Position numbers and translations under genes: made by a program. Shown piece after piece: positions 40,149-52,700 of a stretch of DNA of 64,000 nt (positions within the stretch are counted from its first letter, which is position 1; each line of letters begins with the position of its first letter). The notes under the pieces were generated by a model that was not told where the DNA came from, did no database searches, and worked only from the letters and a program-made list of their open reading frames with translations. The DNA comes from Odontocerum albicorne (lineage: Eukaryota; Arthropoda; Insecta; Trichoptera; Odontoceridae). The DNA lies in assembly GCA_949825065.1 (NCBI GenBank), contig OX463863.1, forward strand, positions 17,903,240 to 17,967,239. The letters are read 5' to 3'.

Positions 40149-42700
40149 GTATACTTAATAAACTCGTATTGTTAAAATAAAATAAATATGTGAGATATTA
40201 GAGTCAATTAACTTATTTTGTATGAGTGGTGTTTAACCTACAGGTACACACCACCTATTCCATACCAGGCATGGATAAGGTGGTGTGTACTTGTAGGCAA
40301 GAGTGTTATTGACATTTTTATTTTGAAAAATATATAAATCATTATAATAAGTAAAAAGTTGATTAATCACGGTATGTTGATGTTCTGTTATGTTGTATAC
40401 CTCATTTTGATTGAATTCAATGATTTTTTCCTGTCTCTAAATTGAGCTCAGAGTTATCACTACACTAAAAACTGTAGAATATGAAATGCAATGCACAAAT
40501 TTCATTACGTTCTTTATATAAATTTATGCCAAAAAATATTGCAACGCCAATATGCAACACTTAATGGTTGTCAAATGGATCACTTAAGAAAAATGACAAT
40601 ATCTGGATCAGAATTTATGTTAACAAGTGATAAAAATATTCATGATCTACTACAGAGATGGCACTATCTATACTAATTGTAAAAAATTAGAACCATATGT
40701 TGAATTGGTAATATAAACTCAACATTATTAACGCTTATATAACCACACTGCCCTGTGCGCTACTGATTTATATGTGGATAATTCAGTGCTTGACTTTGAA
40801 AATATCATCTGAAGACTATAAAATATAAGGTTGTTCTTTTTTGTCACATAATAGTAGCTAAAAATATGCCATGCCATATTAAGATAAGATAGCTCTATGA
40901 GTATTGTGTTGGCCTTATTGTCAGTTCAGACTTATTAACAGAAAGTCAAAGAAACGAGGTTTCAAGTTGTTGATAATGTATTATCTATTTGTTTAATTAC
41001 TTCAGAAGATTTGAACCTGCATATTTTTTCTAGATATTAAAGTTCAGCCATCTTATGATACATTCAATAAAGAAGTTACCTCAGTTATGAGTTCACATAA
41101 GGAATCCTATGATTTGGAATTGGAAGTTTGTTCAGATTTTTTCATAAAAAAAGAAAATTTAGAAGAGGATACTGCGCCAGTATTCCCTGATTTTGCTATG
41201 GACATACAGAAAGCGGATATAAAAAAGGAATGTGCTCGAGACATTAACACAGAGACTATGGATGTTTCTGACACCCATGCAATAACGAGTGAGTATAATT
41301 ATTTTAATTGTTATCTGAATAAGTTTTCGCTTATTTGTTAAATTTGGTTTGAAATAGGATTTAAATAATTCGCCTTTGCGCAAGTAATAAAGTTAAAATG
41401 TTTTTATCTTAAACCTGTCAATTTTTTTCTAATTTAACAATTCAATACAAGTTAATTGTTTTATCAATCAAAGAATTCAAATATGAAAAATACTTTATTG
41501 AAAAATAACTACGATCCATATTTTCAACACTTCTATATTTAAAAAAATATAATTCAGTGATTTTTTCTTAATTTTCATATATTTTTAGATTCAGGTGATA
41601 TGAGCCATCAATATAGTGAAAAGAAAAGCAATGAAAATGGTTCTCATGATTTTGAACATTGTGCAAACATGTTCTCAAACAGTTTAAAACGCAAATTAAG
41701 AATTCATAATGGAGAAGATACATTAAGAGATCGTGAAAGGATTTATAGTGATGAGAAGCCTTACAGCTGTGGACAGTGTGATAACAGATTCTCACAAAAA
41801 TGCCTTTTAAAATCTCATGAAAGGAGTCATAGTGGAGAAAAGCCTTACAGCTGTGGACAATGTGATAAGACATTCTCACAAAAATATAATTTAAAATCTC
41901 ATGAAAAGATTCATAGTGGCGAGAAGCCTTACAGTTGTGGACAGTGTGATAAGAGATTCTCACAAAAATACCTTTTAAAATCTCATGAAAGGAGTCATAG
42001 TGGAGAAAAGCCTTACAGCTGTGGACAATGTGATAAGACATTCTCACAAAAATGTAATTTAAAATCTCATGAAAAGATTCATAGTGGAGAGAACCCTTAC
42101 AGTTGTGGACAGTGTGATAAGAGATTCTCACAAAAATGCCTTTTAAAATCTCATGAAAGGAGTCATAGTGGAGAAAAGCCTTACAGCTGTGGACAATGTG
42201 GTAAGACATTCTTACGAAAATGCCATTTAAAATCTCATGAAAGGATTCATAGTGGAGAGAAGCCTTACAGCTGTGGACAATGTGATATGACATTCTTACA
42301 AAAATGCTATTTAAAATCTCATGAAAGGATTCATAGTGGAGAAAAGCCTTTCAGCTGTGGGAAATGTGGTAAGACATTTGCACGAAAAGGATATTTAAAA
42401 TCTCATGAAAGAGTTTATAGTGGAGAGAAGCCTTACAGTTGTGGACAGTGTGATAAGACATTTTCACTTATAGAAAATTTAAAAGCTCATGAAAGGATTC
42501 ATAGTGGAGAGAAGCCTTACAGCTGTGAACAATGTAAGCAGACATTCTCACATAAACGTAATTTAAAATCTCACGAAAGTATTCATAGTGGAGAGAAGCC
42601 TTACAGCTGTGGCAAATGTGGTAAGATATTTGCACGAAAAGGATATTTGAAATCTCATGAAAGGATTCATAGTGGAGAAAAGCCTTACAATTGTGGATAA
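39968..42700 (+). CDS. Unit A: C2H2 zinc-finger protein (three coding exons, 515 aa)
   Basis: Joining 39968-40148, 41034-41288 and 41589-42700 keeps frame with GT/AG junctions. Residues 1-145 are acidic, with two copies of one module (VKEE...DTAAVFP...ADIKQECA and IKKEN...DTAPVFP...ADIKKECA). Eleven complete Kruppel-type fingers follow ([20 protein letters not shown] with HSGEKP linkers); the eighth has Tyr in place of its last zinc-binding His (HERVY). Such proteins are nuclear sequence-specific DNA binders and mostly transcription regulators; the target here is unknown. The stop TAA at 42698 replaces CAA of a twelfth finger, and decayed fingers continue beyond it. Compared with unit B the protein is truncated but may still work. 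Confidence 0.85.
41034..41288 (+). CDS. Unit A exon 2 (acidic module 2)
   Basis: 255 nt between TTCTAG and GTGAGT, the same length in units B, C and D. It encodes QPSYDTFNKEVTSVMSS, FFIKKENLEEDTAPVFPDF and ADIKKECARD. Confidence 0.85.
41589..42700 (+). CDS. Unit A exon 3 (zinc fingers)
   Basis: Begins after TTTTTAG with NSGDMSHQY and carries the whole finger array. Fingers 1 to 5 are an alternating pair (KCLLKSHERSH and KYNLKSHEKIH types), suggesting growth by two-finger duplication. Confidence 0.92.
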
Positions 42701-43740
42701 TTTGATAAGACATTCTCAGGAAAATATAAATTAAAATCTCATGAAAGGATTCATAGTGGTGAGAAGCCTTTCAGCTGTGGACAATGTGGTAAGACATTCG
42801 TACGAAAAGAATATTTGAAATCTCATGAAAGGATGCATAGTGGAGAGAAGCTTTAAAGTTGTAGATAGTGTGGTAAGACATTCTAAAAAAATGCTTTTTA
42901 AAATCTCATGATAGGATTCATAGTGGAGAGAAGTCTTACAGCTGTGGACAATGTGATAAGACATTCTTACGTAAAGGTGATTTGAAATCTCATAAAAGGA
43001 TTCATAGTTGAGAAAAGCCTTAGAGTTGTGGACAATGTGATTATAAATTCTCACGAAAATATAAATTAAAATCTCATGAAAGAATTTATAGTTGAGAGAA
43101 ACCTTACAGCTGTGGACAATGTGATTAAACATTCTCACTTAAATGTTATTTATAATGTCATGAAAGGATTCATAGTGGAGAAAAGCCTTGCAGCTGTGGA
43201 CAATGTGATAAGACATTCTAAAAAAAATGCTATTTAAAATCTCATGAAATGATTCATAGTGGAGAGAAGCCTTGTAGTTGTGGAATATGTGATAAGAGAT
43301 TTTTACTTAAAGATAAATTAAAATCTCATTAAAGGATTCACAGTTGAGAGAAGCCCTACAGCCGTGAAAAATGTGTTGAAGACATTTTCTGAAAATGCAG
43401 ATTTTATCTCCCATTTGAGGATTCATATTGGAGAGAAGCCCTACAGCTGTATGAATTGTGCGAGAATATTTTCACAAATAAATAACTTAATATTCCGTTC
43501 AAGGATTCATGCTGGAGAAACTTGACAGCTGTGGACTGTGGGAGGCAGTCTCAAACAATAGAAGTTCAATTGGCCATTTAAGGATTCATAGTGGATAAGA
43601 GCCATTTTTCTAAAAATGTCTTCCCACCAAGCTATGGACATGGTGGGAAGATATTTTAAGAAAAAGGTTATTTAATATCTTGTGCAAGGAATCACAGTGA
43701 AAACAAATACTCAAACGGCATTGTGGAATTACATTTTTAA
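42701..43740 (+). pseudogene. Unit A decayed finger tail
   Basis: About ten further finger remnants with stops (for example CTTTAAAGTTG, CATAGTTGAG and GATTATAAATTC) and small indels. From about 42960 it matches the tail of unit B defect by defect, so that part had decayed before the A/B duplication. The part between 42701 and 42960 is still coding in unit B. Confidence 0.88.
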
Positions 43741-43869
43741 ATTAAAGCCAGCGAAAAATTCATTTTTTAATAAGGCAGAATTGATAATCAAAATTTTCAA
43801 CTTATAATTTTATTATTTTTCATAACTTTTGAAATAGTTTTTCAGGTGTTATATTTTATTTTACTATTT

Positions 43870-43943
43870 AATAAATGAATAGCCTGTGTTTTGATGCACT
43901 TTCCTGGACACTGTGGATTAATGTTATGTTTATTATCAATAAA
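43870..43943 (+). terminator. Candidate poly(A) signals of unit A and precursor-like 49-bp unit
   Basis: AATAAA occurs at 43870-43875 and 43938-43943. Between them lies one copy of a sequence (AATAGCCTGTGTTTTGATGC then ACTGTGGATTAATGTTATG) that resembles the 49-bp satellite unit. Confidence 0.55.
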
Positions 43944-44261
43944 ACTGCGTGAATTACATATTGGATTTTATTTATTATATTGATACCACCTCCCACCAAT
44001 GGAAAAATTATGCCTATGATACTACTACCGTGACTGGAGGAGCGTATACGAGGGGATCAAGGTGACAATGACAACTGGAGTAAATAATTTTATTTTATTT
44101 AATATGGAAGCGATACAGTAGGTCGATAGCGGTTCAGATAGGGTACCTGCGTTAGTCTGAGAATAATGCTAGGACGGCTCGAGGTGAGCGTGACAGCAAA
44201 TCAAAGCAGGACAGCAAATCTTTGAATTCAGAAACTCAGTTTAATGCTAGTCCCTGTATAG

Positions 44262-44320
44262 CAGCGGTCGCCAAAGTGGGGGTCCGCGAGAAAATTTCGC
44301 TGGTCCTCGGAAAAATGTAG
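44262..44320. mobile_element. hAT-like terminal sequence (solo end), unit A
   Basis: CAGCGGTCGCCAAAGTGGGG then GTCCGCGAG resembles the CAGxGGTxxxCAAAGTxxGGxCCGCG type of end seen in some hAT elements. No matching second end or transposase was found. The sister copy is at 54390. The assignment is tentative. Confidence 0.35.
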
Positions 44321-44784
44321 ACATTATTTGCACTTTTTAATCCACAGCAAACCAACCCAGAAAAATAAGTGACTTGCACGGATGAACGATGCAAGATACA
44401 TGAAATCATGACAATCTCGTAAGACGTGTAGCTAGCTACATTGAACATGTTTTGTCTTACTCTCACCTCGTTTCGCACTCTTCTAATGTTTCACAGTGCG
44501 ACTCATCTTTATATATTTTATAGATAATATCAATCTCTGTCCACGTGGATGCACTCCTAAAACATATTGTCGACTCCCGTCATTACGCAGAAATTTGCAT
44601 ATATTCGTCCTTTTTTCTATGCTTTCTGTTCATCCGCGTGTTCACTCTCCTGTTTGCGCCTGTCGCATGTATCAGTTGGTGTGATAAAGGTGCGGCCTAC
44701 AGACGTGTTGCGTTCAATATAAAATATATTCAATATATTAGTCGGGTTATTACGACAGGTATGATCTTATATCTTAACCATGTA

Positions 44785-45960
44785 TTCCCAATTTCCAACA
44801 ATTGATGAGAGAATATCGTTTTGCAGCTGGACACGCATATTTGTAGTTAATTTTAACGTATTTACGTGTCGCCACAAAGTAGAGTATTTCTGGCAACATA
44901 TAAAATTGCGAAACATAAAAGTAACTAATTAAATGTTAAGGGAAGACAGAGAGATAATTGTAACTAATTAAATTTTACGAGAAGAAAAATAGGTAATTGG
45001 AACTAATCAAAAAAAATCTCCATTACTACATACGATTTGATAGATTTTGAAATATAAACATAGAGGTAAAATTATATTCTATATAAAAAAGATACTTTTG
45101 ATATTCCTACTTTCTTTGATAATTCGTATAGGAATGGTCGCACTTTATATAACTTCTCAAAGTCTGATGAATTTCTTTCAGGTTGAAGCGAATTGTCATT
45201 CAGATGTACGTGATTTAGGAGCTAACCTAATCTATTGACAGGCATAAATTGACTAATATAACTATCTTGAAGATCAGGACTTGAACTCCAATAATCTCTG
45301 TAGCCGGGCTAGGGTTTTATACCCATTAGATAATTTATTCCCAAAAAAGTATTCATTTCAGTTACGTTCGTTGGCTTGAATCTCTCATTGGTTTTTAGTT
45401 GCATCTGAGCAGCGTAAAAGTTTTTTATAATTTTCAGGTTTTTTTGTCATATTTTCACGGGTACTTCTAATGTACCACCAAATAATTTATTTATTCAATT
45501 AACGACACAACAGTGTCTTTATATACAAATGAACATGTGACAGGTTATATAAAGTTTTTCATCAAATATAATTCCTAAGTCCCTTATTTTGTAACCTAAA
45601 TATAATCTAAACAACTTACCACAATCACTTGAGTCAATTTGATCACAACACAACAATTTTTTAATAAAATTGAATACAAATATATCACGTTTTCTTTGAA
45701 ACGTAGCTTACAAACGCTGTAAAAATTCAAAATGGCCGACACAAACTTCGTATATTTTTTCGTCTCGACACTTCGACCCTCGTGTCGCGACTTTTCAATA
45801 AACGTATTTGAAAATTTAAAATGTATTTTTTATGAAATTTATTATTTATTATTAAACATTACATTATTTAATATTTTATTCATATAGATTTAATATTTAA
45901 TATTAATTCCGAAACGTCGAAAATGCAATGTGACATATCTGTCAAGTTTACCAGTGTTAC
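44785..45960. other. Helitron remnant and AT-rich spacer between units A and B
   Basis: At 44787-44845 CCCAATTTCCAACAATTG and TTTTGCAGCTGGACACGCAT match the helicase region of the Helitron at 55490-55550. Here they directly follow the unit A flank without the Helitron 3' end. From 44930 (GGAAGACAGAGAGATAATTG) matches 55600-55670. Nothing recognisable lies in 45010-45960. Confidence 0.55.
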
Positions 45961-45964
45961 AATA

Positions 45965-46420
45965 TCAGAGCTGGCAGAGAGATCAGGTCGTCATTTTATT
46001 CAGCTTCCATGTTTGTTGTATACTTGCTACGTACATCTTGAAATGGTGTGAACATGAATAATTATATACATTCCTCATGTTCATTTACATCACACCTTGT
46101 ATAATATTCAAAAAAAAATTGGCCTCTCCGAAGTAATTTAAAATTTTTAGGTTATTTTTAAATAAAAAATGGCGCCAAATACTTGTGAATTCATAATATG
46201 AAATGTTTTCATTATTTATAGTATTTCAGGGATCCCTAAGGTCATAAACCATAATTAAAACAAAAAACCTTCTACAGTAATATTTGTTTTCAGGGCAACT
46301 TTATAATTTAATGTTTACTTGCATGAAATGTGTTCCCTGGGTAAAATAAATTATTTATGTTAGCAATGTGCTAGCGTTCTTTCTCCTTCTTGAATTATGG
46401 CTGTGAACTCCTGATGTAGT
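45965..46420 (+). repeat. Repeat R, unit B copy
   Basis: Shares GGCAGAGAGATCAGGTCGTC, CAACTTTATAATTTAATG and GAATTATGGCTGTGAACTCC with 37230-37460. It marks the left edge of the duplicated B unit. At 46440-46625 follows the repeat also seen at 11700. Confidence 0.6.
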
Positions 46421-46625
46421 ATTTAATTCCTGATGTAGGATTTTTTTTTCATTTTATTTTGCTATAATCCTTTCTCAATAGTTTTCAGTAAGAAATGTTC
46501 AAAACCTTGAAAATTCGATAAGCTATGAAGGTTGTTAGTCGAAAAATGACCTGAGATTCGCAACTTTCGGGTTGTGTATTGTTATGGCAGTAACCTTATT
46601 TTCAAAAAATTTTTAAACAAGTTTA

Positions 46626-47760
46626 TATGGCCCTAAAATTGCTGATTAACAGTAAGTTGAAAATATTTACTTTAATTCGTGTAAAAATCGCACTTGACAC
46701 TTAACACGCGTTTCCTGAAAAATCACTTTTTACTTAATTTCCCCGTATTAACTCCAAAACGAATTACCCGATTTTAATAAATAAGTACTTATTCTCTTTG
46801 TTATACCTCTCTCTATAGCCGCTAATAGAATTATTTCAATCGATTCATTTTTACGATTTTTGTCACTCCTCTTAAGACAAAAAAAATATTTTCAATTTCA
46901 AAAAGCCGCCTTTTTTCAATTATTATTTTTTTAATTATTCTAGTACAGGCCATAGCCTCATGTTTCCTGAGTAAAACTGTTTTTTAATTTTCATCTTGTA
47001 TAACAGCCACAATTACATGCATAATGGACCCCCTCTATGTATGTGCGGCTTAATTCCGACTAAATAACAAAAAAAAAATTATCATGAAATTTTATGCAAA
47101 TGTTTTGAAAAGATAAATAAATATGTTTAAAAAAAAAACAAGTTTAAAAAATAATAGCAATGTGCTAGTGTTCTTTCTTCTTGAATTATGGCCGTGAACT
47201 CCTGATGTAGTATTATATTTGAATTATTAATGATACTCGGTTAGACAGGCAGAATTTGCGTCTATGGTTTTTTTCTATGGAATATGCGTAACTGTCAATA
47301 GAGCATGGCATAATTTGACTCCGCGCCTTGGCTTAGCAATGTCGTATTCATCCCTATATAGGAATTATTCAAGAAGACACCACGTATTGTGCGTATACTC
47401 TAAACGTAGAATGTCATGGCTTCACATATGAGTTGACAAAGGAAGAAGAAGAAAGCAGCTAGGGAGCGCGAATTTGTGTCTATGGTTATTTCTGTGGCAT
47501 CATTTAACACCCGTAATCGCTTACGATTGGCAGATATTCCTTCACTCGTAAGGGTTCACAGCTATTAATCAAGAAGAAAACACACCATATCTGGCGTATG
47601 TCATACATAAAAGTTCACGGCTATTATTTAAGAAGATGAAGACACCGCGCATACTCCATCAGATATAGAAGTGAATGGCCATTATTCAGGAAGAGGAGTG
47701 TGTTAGTCCTGTCAATTAGGTATTGCTTTGATTCTTATTTATTTTTCTATATTTTCGTTT
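46626..47760. other. AT-rich non-coding, with GGCCGTGAACTCC-type dispersed repeat
   Basis: 47170-47760 contains several short copies of GGCCGTGAACTCCTGATG-like and AAGACACCGCGCAT-like sequence in both orientations, shared with 37440-37790 and 57290-57330. No coding sequence is recognised in 46626-47170. Confidence 0.45.
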
Positions 47761-47815
47761 CTTTATTTTTTGCCAGTTGATTACGTTATCGATTTCAAGG
47801 TTCATTCTGACCGCT

Positions 47816-48076
47816 TCACGGTGATGACCGCTTCACGATTATTTTATTATGCACTTTGTTCATTTGAACGGAGTGGTACGAGGCGTTGCCCATTATTATG
47901 GTGTGAGGCTCGTCTAAATTTGACAATAGTGTCATAAACCACTGCTTGAAGTTCTTGTAGCTCATCTCGTGATATTCCGTCGTTTTGACCGATTTAAATG
48001 CCAACAGACAATTGGGTACGAAGCCTTTGGACGTTCCAGCATGGCAAATGAGCCGCTGGCCTTTTCCTTCTGGCAT
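47816..48076 (-). pseudogene. DDE transposase fragment (IS630/Tc1-mariner-like)
   Basis: The minus strand reads GKGQRLICHAGTSKGFVPNC, then LLAFKSVKTTEYHEMSYKNF, KQWF and IIMGNASYHSVQ. The order HAG...GFxP...LxFKS...DYHxxMN...W...VVxDNAxYH is that of the catalytic domain of eukaryotic IS630-like transposases. Gly stands where the second catalytic Asp is expected (MGNASYH). Only this part survives. Confidence 0.65.
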
Positions 48077-48234
48077 TTCGGTGCTGTATTTAGCCGTGTC
48101 ATCAGTTATATTTTGACCTACTTATCCAACATCTTATTTCGAATCAATAATGATTCGAAATTTAAAATATTCGTTGCGTTTCGAAATTTCAACAATTCAT
48201 AACATTCGTTTAGTTTCGAAATTTCAGACCTTTC

Positions 48235-48480
48235 CGCATTCGCATATGTTCAGAAAAACATATTTGGTAAGAAAAACAGTAAAATTACCAAGGCCAGACA
48301 AACTACAAAATCACCTTTAAAACTCTTCTGATATGTGACAGTAACACATTAAGCTTTAGATGCAGTGTAATGCATGTGTCTTGTGTTCATACATCATAAA
48401 TATTTTTAAAAGACCTCTGGAAGACAAATCTACACACACCACTAGCAAAGAAGATTATTATATTATTTATAGTTAAGGCA
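48235..48480 (-). repeat. LINE 3' tail, unit B copy
   Basis: Matches 39455-39715 closely (GTTCAGAAAAACATATTTGG, TGATATGTGACAGTAACACA, AAAAGACCTCTGGAAGAC). It is interrupted right at GCATTAA by the element at 48485. Confidence 0.75.
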
Positions 48481-48484
48481 TTAA

Positions 48485-49306
48485 CCCTTTAAGTGCCGGA
48501 AGTTATTAGTATGGCCGAACCCAGCAGGCCGGGATCTTTTCAACAAAAATAAAAACTAAAAGTAATTTATTTTTGTATACACATATAAAAGATATGAAAA
48601 CTTACTAAATATATACACCGTGGGGCGTTTGAGCTGCCGTTCACTCAGAAAAACACAGTTTAAATATTCACAAAATGTCAGGGTTGTCACAACTTGACTC
48701 AGAAAACACCTTTACCTACTTATAAATATAGTGGAATATAATATACTTTGTTAACTAAAATCAACAAATTATCTGTATGATTTACGAGTATAATAAAGCG
48801 CAAAAGGTAAATAAACTATAAAATAAAACCGTAAAAAGTCTATATAAACGTCGTATTATGCTGTAAAACTACCGCCAATAACTAAAGAATACATGAAAAC
48901 ACACTTTGTAAATAAATACTTTGAAAAATTAACAAAAATAACGCACAAAAGTTAAAAATCAACCACTGAACAAAACTAAAAACGAAGTCATTATAAATTA
49001 TCGCAATTACGTCGCAAAAAAATGTAGTCGGTAACCCTGTATTAGAGACACGTATTGACTGTCAGTGAAAGCTTTTAGAAAGATGACTGTAACTTTGATA
49101 ATATCGGTAAATTGTAATATTTAAATATTTCTTGACCATCCTAATAGATATCACTATATGTTACAATTTATAAATTATTACAATTTGATTTGATATTGGC
49201 TTGCGACAAGCTCAAAGGAGAGCGCGTTTACACATTTATTTTGTATGGCCGGCCTGGCGAGCACTGAATCGGAGAGCGCGTCAACACGCTCGTGGCAGTA
49301 AACCGG
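48485..49306. mobile_element. 822-bp non-autonomous element flanked by TTAA, empty site in units A and C
   Basis: TTAA lies at 48481-48484 and 49307-49310. The ends CCCTTTAAGTGCCGGAAG and, in reverse complement, CCGGTTTACTGCCACGAG are imperfect inverted repeats. Unit A reads AAGGCATTAACTTTGTGGAG without interruption (about 39705); unit C has CATCAACTTTGTGG. The insertion therefore duplicated TTAA, as piggyBac-superfamily elements do. No ORF of note is present. Confidence 0.9.
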
Positions 49307-49587
49307 TTAACTTAGTCGAGGTTTAAAGAATTGTAATTTGTTTTATCAAACGCGTTTTATTTCACTTTGTGTAACGGTATAACCCTACCTGTTTCAAGAT
49401 TTTCACCTCGTCATCAAGGGAGCACAAGCAAGTCGTGTCTTGTCAAATTGCAAAGAAGATTATCATGTCAGAAAAGGTTTCATTTACTAATATCGAGCAT
49501 TGAATATAGTTTTATGCTTTCCTACGTGAAAGGGTAAACATATTATAAACTCATTGTTAAACTATTGTGAATGTTTCCAGGTTATAG

Positions 49588-49771
49588 ATGGATCCTCAGC
49601 TACACAAAAGTGCAGATGTAATGGTGAAAGAAGAAAAGGCAAAAGATGGAGATACTGCAGCAGTGTTCCCCCAGTATGATATCAGTGTACATGAGGCAGA
49701 TATCAAACAGGAATGTGCGCAAGATATCAGTGCAGATTCCAGACATGTTGTTGATAATCCCACAGACCCAA
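49588..49771 (+). CDS. Unit B exon 1 (acidic module 1)
   Basis: Preceded by TTTCCAGGTTATAG and followed by donor GTAAAC. It encodes MDPQLHKSADVMVKEEKAKD through ADIKQECAQDISAD, one codon longer than unit A (an extra Val in HVVDNP). Confidence 0.88.
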
Positions 49772-52700
49772 GTAAACTTAATAAATTCATATTGTTAAAA
49801 TAAAATAAATATGTGAGATATGACAATGACTTATGTTGTATGAGTGGTGTTTAACCTACAGGTACACACCACCTATTCCATGCCAGGCATGGATAAGGTG
49901 GTGCGTACTTTTAGGCCAGAATGTTTTTGACATTTTTATTTTGAAAAATATATAAATCATTACAATAAGTAAAAAGTTGATTAATCACGGTATGTTGATG
50001 TTCTGTTATGTTGTATACCTCATTTTGATTGAATTCAATGATTTTTTCCTGTCTCTAAATTGAACTTAGAGTTATCACTACATTAAAAACTGTAAAATAT
50101 GAAACGCAATGCACAAATTTCATTACATTCTTTTTATAAATTTATGCCAAAAAATATTGCAACGCCAATAAGCAACACTTAATGTTGTCAAATGGATCAC
50201 GTAAGAAAAATGACAGTATCTGGATCAGAATTTATCTTAAGAAGTGATAAAAATATTCATGATCTAATACAGAGATGGCAGTATCTATATGTTACTAATT
50301 GTAAAAAATTGGAACCATATGTTGAATTGGTAATATAAACTCAACATTATTAACGCTTATATAACCACACTGGCCTGTGCGGTACTGATTTATATGTGGA
50401 TAATTCAGTGCTTGGCTTTGAAACTGTTAAAAAATTAATATCATCTGAAGACCATAAAATATAAGGTTGTTCTTTTTTGTCATATAATAGTACCTACAAA
50501 GCCATGCCATATTAAGAAAAGATAGCTCTATGAGTGCTGTGTTGGCCTTATTGTCAGTTCAGACTTATTAACAGAAAGTGAAAGAAACGAGGCTTGGAGT
50601 TGTTGATATTGTATTATCTATTTGTTTTATTACTTCAGAATATTTGAACCTGCATATTTTTTCTAGATATTAAAGCCCAGCCATCTTATGATACATTCAA
50701 TAAAGAAATTATCTCAGTTATGAGTTCACATAAGGAATCCTATGATTTGAAATTGGAAGTTTTTTCAGATTTTTTCATAAAAAAAGAAAATGTAGAAGAG
50801 GATACTGCACCAGTATTCCCTGATTTTGCTATGGACATACAGGAAGCGGATATAAAAAAGGAATGTGCTCGAGACAGTAACACAGAGACTGTTGATGTTT
50901 GTGAAACGCATGCAATAACGAGTGAGTATATGTTAATTATTTTAATTGTTATCTGAATAAGTTTTCGCTTATTCGTTAAATTTGGTTTGGAACAGGATTC
51001 AAATAATTCGCCTTTGCGCAAGTAATAAAATTAAAATGTTTTTATCTTAACCATTTTAATTTTTTTCTAATTCAACAATACAAGTTAATTGTTTTATCTA
51101 TCAAATAATTCAAATATGAAAAATACTTTATTTCAATAATAACTACGATCCTTATTTTCAACACTTCTATATTTAAAAAAATATAATTCAGTAATTTTTT
51201 CTTAATTTTCATATATATTTTTAGATTCAGGTGATATGAGCAACCAATATAGTGAAGAGAAAAGCAGTGAAAATGGTTCTCATGATTTTGAACATTGTGA
51301 AAACATGTTTTCAAACAGTTCAAATTTAAAACGCAAATTAAGAATTCATAGTGGAGAAGATACATTAAGAGATCGTGAAAGGATTCATAGTGAAGAGAGG
51401 CCTTACAGCTGTGGACAGTGTGATAAGAGATTCCCACAAAAATGCCTTTTAAAATCTCATGAAAGGAGTCATAGTGGAGAAAAGCCTTACAGCTGTAGAC
51501 AATGTGGTAAGACATTCACACGAAAAAATAAATTAAAGGGTCATGAAATGATTCATAGTGGAGAGAAGCCTTACAGCTGCGGACAATGTGATAAGACATT
51601 CTCACAAAAATATAATTTAAAATCTCATGAAAAGATTCATAGTGGAGAGAAGCCTTACAGCTGTGGATGGTGTGATAAGAGATTCTCACAAAAATGCCTT
51701 TTAAAATCTCATGAAATGAGTCATAGTGGAGGAAAGCCTTACAGCTGTGGACAATGTGATAAGACATTCTCACAAAAATATAATTTAAAATCTCATGAAA
51801 AGATTCATAGTGGAGAGAAGCCTTACAGCTGTGGACAGTGTGATAAGAGATTTTCACAAAAATGCCTTTTAAAATCTCATGAAAGGAGTCATAGTGGAGA
51901 AAAGCCTTACAGCTGTGGACAATGTGGTAAGACATTCACACGAAAAGATAAATTAAAGGAACATGAAATGATTCATAGTGGAGAGAAGCTTTACAGCTGC
52001 GGACAATGTGATAAGACATTCTTACGAAAATGCCATTTAAAATCTCATGAAAGGATACATAGTGGAGAAAAGCCTTACAGCTGTGGACAATGTAAGAAGT
52101 CATTCTCACATAAACGTTATTTAAAATCTCACGAAAGTATTCATAGTACTGAGAAGCCTTACAGCTGTGGACAATGTGATAAGACATTCTCACAAAAATA
52201 TCATTTAAAATCTCATGAAAAGATTCATAGTGGAGAGGCACCTTATAGCTGTGGACAGTGTGATAAAAAATTCTCACAAAAATGCCATTTAAAACCTCAT
52301 GAAAGGATTCATAATGGAGAAAAGCCTTACAGCTGTGTGAAATGTGGTAAGACATTTGCACGAAAAAAATATTTGAAATCTCATGAAACGATTCATAGTG
52401 GAGAGAAGCCTTACAGTTGTGGACAGTGTGATAAGACATTTTCATTTATAGAAAATTTAAAAGCTCATGTAAGGATTCATAGTGGAGAGAAACCTTACAG
52501 CTGTGGACAATGTGATATGACATTCTTACAAAAATGCAATTTAAAATCTCATGAAAGGATTCATAGTGGAGAAAAGCCTTTCAGCTGTGGGAAATGTGGT
52601 AAGACATTTGCACGAAAAGGATATTTGAAATCTCATGAAAGAATTCATAGTGGAGAGAAGCCTTACAGTTGTGGACAGTGTGATAAGACATTTTCACTTA

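Noticed and set aside
41568..42293. Long minus-strand open frame (241 codons) over the fingers of unit A, and similar ones over units B and C
   Set aside because: The 84-nt finger periodicity keeps several frames open at once. The translated products are mirror images of the finger repeat ([10 protein letters not shown]), with no independent gene features.
44496..44805. Short frames at 44496-44805 (repeated at 54624-54927) as a small membrane protein gene
   Set aside because: They are conserved only because they lie in the duplicated segment. Two overlapping frames are equally open and no start or splice context supports either.
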